From Cunninghamella blakesleeana (Eukaryota > Mucoromycota > Mucoromycetes > Mucorales > Cunninghamellaceae): a stretch of 64,000 nt of DNA. The notes below the pieces were generated by a model. It saw only the letters and a program-made list of their open reading frames with translations. It made no database searches and was not told where the DNA came from. Where the stretch lies: assembly GCA_017871115.1 (NCBI GenBank), contig JAFCIZ010000005.1, positions 5,697,501 to 5,761,500 on the forward strand. The letters are read 5' to 3'. A program made the translations under genes and the position numbers. Positions 25,556 to 36,554 of this stretch are shown here, piece by piece. Within the stretch, counting starts at the first letter, position 1. Each line of letters starts with the position of its first letter.

Positions 25556-26086
25556 TTAAGTATATAAATCATCCCGTAAAAAAGCAGTTAAAGGACGAGC
25601 CATCATAATGGATGAATTATTATTACCATTTCCATTAGCCTCCAACTTAATATCTCTTCTATGTTGTAATGATGGTGAAGGTGTACTATTTGATAATCCG
25701 TAATGCCAATTATCTGGTGGGGTTGGTGCTGCTGCTGCTATGGCTGCCGCTACAGTTGGTGTTGTAGTTGTAGAGGATGAGTATCCTTTTCCTCTAGAAT
25801 AAGGTTCAACGCCATGTTCTAAATTATTGTTATTTTGTTGATGTTGGTAATGGTGTTGATGATGAGAAGGAGGAGGGAAAGGTGGTGATGAATTGAACTC
25901 GTGTTGTGAAGTTGGTGTAGAGAGTTGTGATGAGGAGGAAGGTGGTAAAAAGATTGATCCATTAGGTTGATGATGTGTAGATTTATCAGGTTGAGAATAA
26001 TACTATTTAAAAAATACATGAATATATATATATATATATATATATATAATAAATATAAATAAATAAATATAAATAAACAATCAATT

Positions 26087-26124
<38 letters not shown>

Positions 26125-27547
26125 ATTTTAGTACCGATTTGTCTGATGAAGCCAAGTCTGTATATATCATATATGTAATGTAAGCGTGCATTGCATTTCG
26201 TTTGATCTTTGGGTTTTGTTTCTAAACACAAAGAAAATAATATAAACAAAAAAGATAAGATAAATATGTATACTGATTTTTATCTTTTAAAAAAAAAAAT
26301 ATATAGAAATGAGATAATAAAATACATTTATATAATTGATTTATTACCATTGATAAATATTGATATGAAAACTTGGACTTTTCATTCTATAAAAAAAAAA
26401 AGTGTCAATTATTTCGGACCTTCAAACTGGTTAGATTAAAAATTAAAGTAAAATGTTTTACCTGTAAGATTTGATCATCCCTCATAGGATGACGGGGGCG
26501 AATGGATCGATGATTTAAATTGTCATCACCACTATATTTCCTTTTTTGAGTCACTATCAATAACAAAAAAAAATGAAATAAAAATTAAAGCAAGTATATA
26601 AATAAAAATAAATATTTTATAATGAATATTTACATTGGTTTTGCAATTGTTCATCTCTATCTATGGCTTTTGCGGCCTCAGCAAGTAATAAAATAGGATC
26701 CGATTTTGGTTTCCGTTTCCATGAAGATTCTTTTGGTTGATCTATAAATATCAGAAAAAAAGAAAAAAAAATAAGGTTTAGTATAGTTGATATTCAGCCC
26801 ATTATTTAATTAAGATATTATATAAATTTAATTTTATTTTTTCGTTTTACCATTTGCTTGTTCTTCATCTTTTTGTTGTTTTGATGGTGATGGTATATTA
26901 GATTTATTACTAGTAAGCTGGATTTTCAATGGTTTATTTGTATCTCCATACTAAATTATAAAAAATAAAAAAAAAATTATAATTAAAAATGTTGATACAA
27001 AAAAACACCATGTCCTATGATTATTTTTTTATTACCATAGAAGGTGTTTCCGAGGTAGAGGAGGCTGGTATATCATTTGAAGAATTCATTCCTAATAATA
27101 AAAAATGAAAATAAATAAATACGATCATGATTTTTTTATTCTTCTTTCTATTTTTTTTTTTTTTTTTTTTTTTATTACCAAGTAAATTTTTAATGGACAT
27201 GGATCGATTATTATTGACATCATCTAATGATTTTGGGATATCTTGATGGCTGATTTCATCATTCATATTTTTATTATTACTATTATTACTATTATTACTA
27301 TTGTTACAATTGTTGTTACTATGATCATTATTTCCATCAGTACAGCTACTACTACCACTAACACTGCTTTCTGCACTAATAGGAGATTCTTCTGATAATT
27401 GATTATAATCGATTACCTAAACATAAATAAATAAATAAATATATATATGTATGTATATATATATAATTGTAGTTCAGTTATATTGTCCTTACTTTTTTTT
27501 TTTTTTTTAATATTTCTCCCTTCCTAAAACCCTTTTTTCCCCTTTCA

Positions 27548-27580
<33 letters not shown>

Positions 27581-27583
27581 CAT

Positions 27584-27614
<31 letters not shown>

Positions 27615-28193
27615 GTTCTTTTATTCTTTTTTTCTTTTTTTTTCTTTTAATGATGATGATGATAATTATATTTATTCTCAGTTAAAATAGTTTTTTTTTT
27701 TTTTCTATAATACTCCTCCCCTTTCCATTTTTCTCCCCAGTAAATTTATAGCTATGTACATCCTTCCTTTTTTGTTAAACCATTACAAGTATTTTTAAAT
27801 CCTATTTATTATAACATATCCTTTCCTTTTTTTTAATAGAGTTCCTACTATTATTATTATCACTATTATTTCAATATTTATAAACATCTATCTATCCTCT
27901 TTTACTTTCTTTTCTCTTTTATTTTATTTTACCCTGATTGAATATGGTATTAAATCATTCATATCTTTCTTTTTATCATGATTAGCTAAAGCAATCAAAA
28001 TACAGCTAGCTTCAGCATCTACTTTATCTAAAGTATCATATAAAGAGTGATCCCTAGTTGATGATGACCGAGGTTGAACTTTAGGTGGGTATTCTTGAAG
28101 TAAAAGATGAGCAATAAAAGCTGAAGAGGAATGTCGCTGAGGTGGTCCAACCTTTTCTGTAAATATGGAATTATATAAAGATACTGATGCCAT
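25556..28193 (-). CDS. Hypothetical Ser/Asn/Pro-rich protein, probably nuclear
   Basis: Eight minus-strand exons: 27933-28193, 27179-27416, 27036-27091, 26851-26950, 26634-26741, 26462-26553, 26135-26221, 25556-26002 (462 aa, all in frame). I do not recognise the family. Structured-looking blocks are the N-terminus (HSSSAFIAHLLLQEYPPKVQ, then EASCILIALANHDKK), a basic stretch ESSWKRKPKSDPILLLAEAA, and a 29-codon exon encoding NPKIKRNAMHAYITYMIYTD. The rest is low complexity: Asn/Ser repeats, a His/Gln run, an Ala run (VAAAIAAAAPTPP). Basic clusters and the disordered composition suggest a transcriptional or signalling regulator, but this is inference. The first intron (27417-27932) is long and made of microsatellites. 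The start ATG at 28193 is the first in the frame. Confidence 0.75.
27540..27612 (+). repeat. (ATT)n followed by (TA)n microsatellite within an intron
   Basis: Adjacent tri- and dinucleotide repeats inside the longest intron of the hypothetical Ser/Asn-rich gene. Confidence 0.85.
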
Positions 28194-29059
28194 AATAGTA
28201 TATTAATTTTTTTATAAAATAAATGGATTGACTTTATTCTAATATATTGTAATTATAAAAATATATTTTTTAATAAATATATATATATATATATATATTT
28301 TATATTTATATATAATAACTTTATCTATAGATATATAATAGATAAAGCTTAAAAAGAAAGAAAAGAGAAAGAAAAATGAAAAAAAAAAAAAAAAATGAGG
28401 GAAAGAGAAAAAAGGGAAAAAAAGAAAGCTTTATTATTATTATTTTTTTTTATTTCAATTGCCTATGAATGATGAGGAGATTAACTTTCTAAAAAGGACA
28501 TGGACTGTGTAACACAACTAAAGGTCAAACCTTAATTTATAAACTCTATGGTCATTGTGAACACAACAAAAAGTAATACATACATAAAAAGAAAAGCATG
28601 ACCTAAAATGATAGATCATATTAATATTAATTATTATCCTTTGATTATAGTCTTTATATATATATATATATATATGTATATATTATTTATATGATATATA
28701 TCTACTTATTTTTAAACATAATTACCATTTGTAACTAAACTTAGTATATTAAATTTTATATTATATAATACAATTTTCCTCTAAATATGCTTAATACATA
28801 TATTATATAAAAATACATTGTATCTATTATATATATACATTTATATATATATATATATATAATATATATACACCTACATATATAATATATACACATATAC
28901 ATAACATATACATATATTACAAATACAACATATTTATATACAAAATAAAAAAAAGTGTAAAACTAACAGGAAACGGAGTTTAAATGCTTGCTTTTTTTAA
29001 AATCCTAAGGTTTAATTTATTTCCTTTTTTCTTTTTCTTCCTTTTATATTTTAAATAGA
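28194..29059. other. Divergent promoter region
   Basis: 866 bp between divergently transcribed genes (unknown gene at 28193, -, and ESS2 at 29060, +). It contains (TA)n at ~28276-28296 and 28844-28870. No motif stands out. Confidence 0.5.
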
Positions 29060-30530
29060 ATGACTTCGCCAGTCGTTTTAGACGAAGATACTTATACAGA
29101 AGCCATTAGTTTTATTATCGAAAGAGACTTTTTTCCTCATCTTGCAAAATTAAAAGCCGAAAATACTTATCATGAAGCTCAAATAAATGGAGACTTTCAA
29201 CAATTACAAGAAGCAACTATATTACTAGAAAAAATAAATAGGAAACGTACGTAATATTTACATGTACAAATATATTTTTATAATGTAATAATATATACAT
29301 TCTGATCTCTTACCTTTCATTTATTTATTTATTTACAACATATTAGAAACAAACGCAGAAGTTAAAAAGGAAGTAAAAATTCAAAACTATTATAATGAAT
29401 CCGAAGTAGATCTATCAAAAAGAATTAATCTCGATCTTTCCCTGGATCAATTTCAAACAGTTTATACAAGGTAACCTTGATAAATCCACACAATAAAATA
29501 GCAAAAGCAAGGAAATATCTCATGTATATAGATAACAGTAACATTAAAAAAAACACCTTGATTTATTTATATAGTGAAGACAATGCCTCATTCAGCGATT
29601 TATTAGAAAAAGCTAATGCTAAAAGAAAAAATCAATATCGATGGTTTTATGATAATCAATCCCAACGTTTATGTATAGAAGATAAAAAAACAAACACTAT
29701 TGAACCATCTAAAACTAGCCTTGGAAAAAATCTATTAATGTATTATCCTGAAGGACCCAGCCAGTCTAGTTTAAATGATAAAGACAGTCGTGCGGCACCA
29801 AAAAGTATATCTCATGGAAATACAATGCTATCCTCTATTTTATCTAAAGCAAATAATAATAATAATCAAGGTTTAGAAAATCAACAAAATAATAATAACA
29901 ATAACAATATACCTTGGGATCAACTGTGCGGCGATCAAACTATCACAACACCTTCCTTTCGTGGTTTTGGTTTAGTAGAATCAACCCCTATTATTAATCC
30001 TTCAAGTATGGATTCACCATTGATGACTTGGGGTACAATTGAAGGAACGCCTATACAAATCAAGGGATCGGAAACTCCACTTGGTAAGTCAATCATATTA
30101 TATAAAATAAATATAATATATATATATAAGAAAATAGGGAAGGGAGAAAAACTTAAAGGGAGAGGGTTTTTAGTTTTATTTTTATTTTTTTTTAAAAAAA
30201 AAGTCTAATTTATTAACATTGGTATTAAAAAATATTTTACTTTTATCCCTTTTATGTAATATAAATATATATATACATAAATACCTATCATTGGTCATTC
30301 ATATTTTTCTTCTTCTTTTGTTTTATTATTATAATTATTATTTTGTTTAGGTCGACAATTCTCATTACCAAAAGAATCACAAAGAGAAAAATTAGGTATG
30401 AAATTATCAGAAAAGGCATCGAAAGCATATAGAAAAAGAACAAATGAATCAAGACTAAATATAAAAGGAACTCCAAGAACTGGGTAATTATATATATATA
30501 TATATAAATACATTTAATAGGAGGTTTCGA

Positions 30531-30567
<37 letters not shown>

Positions 30568-30960
30568 TAACTGCAGCATTCTTTTTATATTATATTCATA
30601 ATACAGATCAGGTATGATGTCCCCTGCAGCTCAACATTTATTAAGAAAAAGTAGTACACCTTATACAAAAGGTTTTGATATGGCCTTAAGGTCATCTTAT
30701 GGAGGCTCATCTACATCAGGTAAATAATGAAATAAAATAAAATAGGAAGTTATAAAAATAAAGGAAAATGTTAATAAATAAATAAATAATATTTATATTT
30801 ACATTTATTTATTTTCTTTTAAAAAAAAATAGAAACAAATATTCAGACACCTAGGATGATTGGTACACCCACACCATTATTTCGCTCAGGTTCAACTGCA
30901 TCCCGGCTTCGATCAAATATTACACCAAAACCTCGTCAATTCAATACACCTAATCTTTAA
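29060..30960 (+). CDS. ESS2: Nuclear splicing-associated protein ESS2/DGCR14 (Bis1)
   Basis: Nuclear protein that co-purifies with late spliceosomes in animals and fission yeast. Exons: 29060-29246, 29347-29470, 29575-30083, 30351-30483, 30607-30719, 30833-30960 (397 aa). Signature segments: VLDEDTYTEAISFIIERDFF with HLAKLKAENTYHEAQINGD at the N-terminus; SEDNASFSDLLEKANAKRK after intron 2; LLMYYPEG; FGLVESTPIINPSSMDSPLM; TWGTIEGTPIQIKGSETPLG. The C-terminal part, with SSTPYTKGFDMALRSSY and repeated Thr-Pro motifs, matches the phosphorylatable tail of the family. Poly-Asn stretches near residues 190-210 are local expansions. Confidence 0.93.
30536..30566 (+). repeat. (TA)n microsatellite in ESS2 intron 4
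   Basis: About 30 nt of TA repeat in the intron at 30484-30606. Confidence 0.85.
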
Positions 30961-31492
30961 TAACTTGTGTACATATGTGTTATTTAAACTATTCCCTAAA
31001 TATTTCAATTATTTATATTTTATACTCTGTATAATTCCTTTTTTATTTTTATTGCCTTTGTTCACATGTTGAAACGAATAAATAAACTTTGATAGTTAAA
31101 AAAAAAAGTTATTATTTTGAAACTTTTTTCGAATAAAACAGAAATAAAAAGCATTCTTAAATAAATAAATAGGTAAAAAAATAATGAGGAAATCGATATT
31201 TTTAAAAAGAAAAATGCAATGAATAGTTACACGAGAATGGCAATCCAAAAAAAAATCAGCATTTTTTTTCTTGTATGTACCGTTTCATTTATTTATTTAT
31301 TTGTTTTTTTGTTTTTTGAATATAAAAATAATAACAACAATATATATCAAATGAAAATAAATAAATAAAAAAAAAAAACTTTTCTTGTTGTTTTTGGTTT
31401 TTTTTAAGGAAAAAAAAAAAAGGTTTATATTAACAATGAAAAAGAGAGAGAAAAATTAAAAAGTATATGATCAAAAAAAAAGAAAAATTTTT
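30961..31492. other. Convergent intergenic spacer
   Basis: AT-rich 532 bp between the 3' ends of ESS2 (+) and SEC63 (-), containing both 3' UTRs. Nothing else seen. Confidence 0.55.
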
Positions 31493-34400
31493 TTAATCTT
31501 CATCGCTACTATCGGAATCACTATCGCTATCGCTATCGTCCTTATTACCACTTTGTTTTTGATTAGCATTATCACCAGAGGCGGTATTACCACCGGCTAA
31601 AGCGGAAGCAAGTCCTTGTTCCCTCATCAATTTCATTTGACCAGCAATGGAGTCTTCATCAGGTTCAGAAATGGTATCATCAATATCATCCTCAGGAGGT
31701 AAATCGGAAGGCTCTTGTACATTCAATTGAATATCTTGTAAAATATCAGTTCCAGCATAAGTATCGGATTTCACAAATAATGAAAAAGTATAAGTACCAG
31801 CTTTAGGAGGACCAGCAAAGGGGACACGAATAGTCTTTTCATCAATAATATCGGTTACTTTACGAGGTGGGACAAGAATACGATTGACCTTGGGGTCACC
31901 TAAAAAGATCCACCAATAAGGTTTCTTTTCGTTGGCATAATAAGGTGTATGAGCTAAGGGAAGTGTACCTTGTTTACCATCATCTTTTTTGGCTTTTGTA
32001 TTGCCTTGTTCATCAAATTCATCTTCATCAATTTCTTCTTCATCTTCTTGTTCCACTTTTTCTACCTTTTCAGTTTCAACACTTGTCACCTTTCCATTCT
32101 TTAATTTTAATACAAAGGTAATAATAGCTCCAGTTGTAAGGATCTTATCACCAATAACTATTTTTATTTATATTTATTTATTTTTTTAAAAAAAGAGGAA
32201 AATCAATATATGTTTGTTATTCTATTTTCTATTATTTTATTATATCTTCTTTTTTTTCCTGCTTGCCTATTATTTATTTATTTTATATTAGTTATTATTC
32301 TTACCTTTAAATACAGCCTTTTCAACAGATAATTTAGGAACACGTTGAGCAACTTCTAAAACATCCAAATATTCAGATTCTGATAATGGGTTTAATAATG
32401 ACTTTCTTTCACTTTCAGATAAATCTAATAATTGTCGAACACTGCTGATGTTCTTCTTCTTGTTACGGTTATAACGGCGTAATAATTGATTACTGATATG
32501 AGGTAATTGTTTTACTGAAGCATCACCAGGATAAAGAGCTTGTAATAAGTTTTGTTGTAAATCCATAATTAAGGTGGCAATATTCAACCATTGTTTGACG
32601 GTAGCAATTTGAAGGAGGCCTTGTAAAAGATGGATGGAACGATCTACAATATATTGTTGATCTATTATTCATATAAACAAATTAATAAATATAAAGAGAG
32701 TGATATTATTATCGGTTTAATTACTAAAATAAAAATAATATAAAATGTTTTATTATTTTGTATCTATTACCTTTTTGAAGAGAGCCAGCATTAACATTTT
32801 TGGAAGTTAAATCAACACGGAGAAGGTAAGCATATAAAAGTGTACGAGCTTTTCTTCTATAAGAAGGTGTAGCCTGTTACATGTATATAAAAGAAAAGAA
32901 AAAATAGCTTGATAAGTATATAGTCACCCCTTTTATTTTTACACTAAAAGAAAAGAAAATTATATAAAAACTTACATCATCACTTCTTTGGTATTTTTCA
33001 CTGAATCGATTTTCTAATTCATCAACAATAGCGTTATCAATTCTTTTTAAAGCTTCTTCTTCACTTTTTTTATAGTTGGCATTTTCTTGAAATTCATAAG
33101 CACTAGATAATACTTTGATAATTTCTATAGTATTAAAATAAAAATAAAAAAAAGAATATAAATAAATAATAAATGGATAAAAATACTAATAATAAATAAA
33201 ACTAAATATCACACTAATCACTGCTTTTAAACATTACCTTTGAATCCGTCGTTTTCTTTTAATCCTTTTACAAACACTCCCATAGTAGAATTTAAAATCT
33301 TATCCTTGGTTTGTCTTCTGGAACTATTCCACCAACGAGCCTATTAATAATAATAATTATAAAAAATAAAAAAACAATTGATGAGAATTAAAAAAAAAGT
33401 GACCATAGTATATATACATATATATTTATATAATTATACTGAAACATACAATGTAATAAGGCAATCCAAGACCAAAAGCAATAGCATAGAAAAGTAATAC
33501 AAATTTACTATTTCCACCTTCAACTAAACCACGAGGTAAGGCTACACCCATACTAAAAGATTGTTTACCATCAGGATGTCCATATTCTTCATAATTTTTA
33601 CGAACAATTTCATCACCAGTTAACCTATTTTATTTTATTTTTAAACATATATATATACGGTATATATTTTAATAAAGAGTTTATATTTTCTTCTTTTTTT
33701 TTTTCATTTCTTAAAAAATAAATAAAATAAAATAATTACTTACACTTGATAAGCTTTACTAATTTGAATAAAACGTTCTTCATATTCTTCCTTTAATTTT
33801 TCAGGGGCTTTATCAGGATGGTAAATAAGAGAAAGTCTTTTATAAATTTTCTTGATTTCTGGTACAGTAGCAGACTAGTATATATACACGTAATAAATAT
33901 ATATATATTTATATTTATATATATAATTTAATATAAAATTACTCTATTTATATGATTTTATATTTATATTCATACACATTAATATCTATAATTATATTAC
34001 CTCTTTAACACCAAGGATTTCAAATGGATCCCATTGAGCTTTGGTAGGCTCAGCGTTAGAAACTTGGTAAGCCAAAAGAACAACAGCAATCCATCCAAAA
34101 ACAATAAATAAAAACCTATATAAATATTATTATTATTATTATTAATATATAAAATAACAAAATAATATATACATATATCTATATATTCATATTTATACTC
34201 GTAACTATATTTAGATTTAGATTTGAATATACTTACTTTGGGCTAGTTAAAGTAGACGTAATCTTATTTGGTTTTGATGCTTTAAGTTTAACACGTTCTT
34301 TGATACAAGTTCCACAGTTACATTTATCTTTTTCAGGTGTTTTTTCTATATAAATATAAAATAATAATAATAACAATAATAAATAACAATTAATAAAGGG

Positions 34401-34575
34401 ATTTATTACTATTAATGTAATAAATAAAAGAGGTATATGTGTATATAACTTTACTTGCTGCTTTAAATAAACTATAAATCGAATGTAAAGTTAAAGGTAC
34501 AAGACATATAGATAAAACAGAGAGTAAGAAATAATAAAAGTTGAATCCTTCTTCATCATATTTATATTCAGCCAT
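31493..34575 (-). CDS. SEC63: ER translocon subunit SEC63
   Basis: J-domain membrane protein that recruits luminal Hsp70 (BiP) to the Sec61/Sec62 translocon for post-translational import. Ten minus-strand exons: 34455-34575, 34237-34345, 34001-34115, 33744-33874, 33450-33624, 33238-33340, 32976-33124, 32771-32873, 32305-32661, 31493-32157 (675 aa). The order is: N-terminal membrane segment (YYFLLSVLSICLVPLTLHSI), second segment (FLFIVFGWIAVVLLAY), luminal J domain with His134 of HPD in LSLIYHPDKAPEK, third segment (FVLLFYAIAFGLGLPYY), then the cytosolic Brl region ending in PYWWIFLGDPKVNRILVP and YTFSLFVKSDTYAGTDILQD. The C-terminus is acidic (alternating Asp/Ser, then SSDED), the expected Sec62-binding tail. 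Confidence 0.96.
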
Positions 34576-35295
34576 ATTGTTTTATATATATATTAATATA
34601 TATAAAAGAAATAAAAATATAAAAAGATAAAGATAATAAAATCAAAAAATATTGACTAATATAAAAAGAAAGTTAAAGAAAAAGAGAAAGAAAGAAAAAA
34701 GGGAGCTGGAAAAATATATTTAATTATAAAAAAATTTATGGCTGTCTAAAAAAAGATATGTCAAGCCTTTATTGGCTGGAATTTTGGTAGAACCACCCGC
34801 TCAAAATTAAGGGCATACTGCTCACGCAAAAAAATAACGGAATTTAAATTGAACGTAATAATAAAGTTTATTAGTTTTAATATTCGCTTGTCAGGCTACA
34901 ACCAACTTACATGAAAAAAAAGTCCTAATTATATTTTTATTTACATTTATATTTTTGCACTGATCTTGATTTTATACTAGACGACTTCAACATAATTTTT
35001 ATTAATTCATGGTTGAAAACTAGCTTACATGTATCAAACGATCATACTATTGACTTTTTTAAATTCAAGCTGATTAGACTATTATCTATAAAGATAAATA
35101 AATAAATATTACCCTAATTTATATTCCTGTCATTACTCACTATTATTTTTTTGCCAAAAAAAAGAATGAATACTGATATAAAAGGTAAAAAAAAGAATGA
35201 TATATTTATTAACCATTAATTTAAATATTATCTTTTTTATTTTGTTTTTTAAAGGCTTTCTTTCTTTTTAGTTTGTCTAATAAATTGATGTAATT

Positions 35296-35478
35296 CTAAC
35301 CACGACCATCTTTCTTGATTTTTCGAAAGAACCAGTGATGCTGTAACTTGGCACAGATGCATTATTACCAAAAAAAAAATACTATAATAATCATAAAAAT
35401 AATAATAAAAACAATAAAAATAAGAATATAAACTATAATTACCTTATAATAAATGATTCCTAAGTAGTGGCTTTCAAA
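35296..35478 (-). pseudogene. Possible orphan 3' gene fragment (two exons)
   Basis: On the minus strand, 35443-35478 is bounded by a TAG acceptor and a GTAATT donor, and 35296-35340 by a CAG acceptor and a TAG stop. Joined, they encode 26 residues, ESHYLGIIYYK then HHWFFRKIKKDGRG and stop. Residue composition is protein-like, unlike the poly-Lys/Ile noise nearby. No upstream exon was found: the 200-bp repeats begin ~110 bp away. It may be the tail of a broken gene or chance. I do not recognise the family. Confidence 0.3.
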
Positions 35479-35588
35479 CTAGCGAGTTACTTCAATATAT
35501 ACTTATATTGCATATATATATATATATATATTTAAAAAAAAAAAACAAAAATAAAGAAAGGTTAAGAGTAGAAGAGGCAATTCAACTT

Positions 35589-35788
35589 TCTTCGCCACCA
35601 AGGCACTTAGCAACAACAAACTAAAAGTATGTTACCGCAGAGTGGGGGTGTTGGGTCCTACCAAGGAAAGTAGCAAGCTCCGAAAGTTGATCACGACCGG
35701 ACAAAGCATACACTCTTTACCATAAATTGTCAGATTTATGTTCCTTCAGAGCAGGGGTCCGTTGGGTCATCTTTTTATCGATCAAGTC
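35589..35788 (+). repeat. GC-rich 200-bp direct repeat, copy 1
   Basis: Reads identically to copy 2 across 200 nt, from TCTTCGCCACCAAGG to CGATCAAGTC. I count 91 G/C of 200, against a strongly AT-rich surrounding. It contains TGTTGGGTCC and CGTTGGGTCAT as internal near-repeats and a short T5 run near its end. It is followed by a 42-nt spacer (35789-35830) carrying TTCGAATCC, which resembles a Pol III B-box. Confidence 0.95.
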
Positions 35789-35830
35789 ATGTCCTCTTCG
35801 AATCCGTAGATTACATCTTCAAATCAACTC

Positions 35831-36030
35831 TCTTCGCCACCAAGGCACTTAGCAACAACAAACTAAAAGTATGTTACCGCAGAGTGGGGGTGTTGGGTCC
35901 TACCAAGGAAAGTAGCAAGCTCCGAAAGTTGATCACGACCGGACAAAGCATACACTCTTTACCATAAATTGTCAGATTTATGTTCCTTCAGAGCAGGGGT
36001 CCGTTGGGTCATCTTTTTATCGATCAAGTC
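35831..36030 (+). repeat. GC-rich 200-bp direct repeat, copy 2
   Basis: Identical to copy 1, offset 242 bp; sequence similarity also extends a few bases leftward (TCAACT). After CAAGTC the two copies diverge. No long ORF in either orientation; nature unknown (satellite unit, SINE-like element or LTR fragment). Confidence 0.95.
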
Positions 36031-36252
36031 GTGGTGTATGAAAACACTTTGTAGAAAATGTATCTTAATCATTCTTTTTAGATGAAAAAAAGAAAGAAAA
36101 AGTTTTACGAAAAGGCTGCAAAAATTAGTGAAATTTTTATATATTTTTTTAAAACTCAGAAAATTCTAACATCGGAAATTTTTTTGAATTTTACCTTTTC
36201 ATTTTTCAAAAAAACTAGATATGATTATGCCATAAAATAATAATATACCATT

Positions 36253-36523
36253 ATGCCATATCATTCTGAATTTTTTAAGTCTAATGATCTATTGAAATGT
36301 ACGTTGGAAAATTACATATTGTATGCTAATAATAAAGTAATTCCTGATGAAGAAATAGCTTTGAATCATTTCAAACACCTTTATCAAATAGACTTGAAAT
36401 GGATAATAAAAAATACTGCGGACAGACATGAAAAAAAAAACTACTTCATTTACAAGAACAGCTGGAGGCAATAATAGAATTATTATTAGATTTAATATGG
36501 ATATATAAGTTAAAAAATGAATC

Positions 36524-36554
<31 letters not shown>

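Larger units (their letters stand above)
34576..36252. other. Intergenic/accessory region with repeats and an orphan gene tail
   Basis: Contains the SEC63 promoter, a candidate two-exon gene end on the minus strand (35296-35478), and two identical 200-bp GC-rich direct repeats (35589-36030). The remainder is AT-rich with nothing recognised. Confidence 0.6.

Noticed and set aside
35589..35830. tRNA, U-snRNA or 5S rRNA gene in the GC-rich repeat
   Set aside because: I compared it with remembered U1, U2, U4, U5, U6 and tRNA landmarks and found no match; only an isolated B-box-like string is present.
35589..36030. CRISPR-like array
   Set aside because: Only two 200-bp units with one spacer, in a eukaryotic genome.
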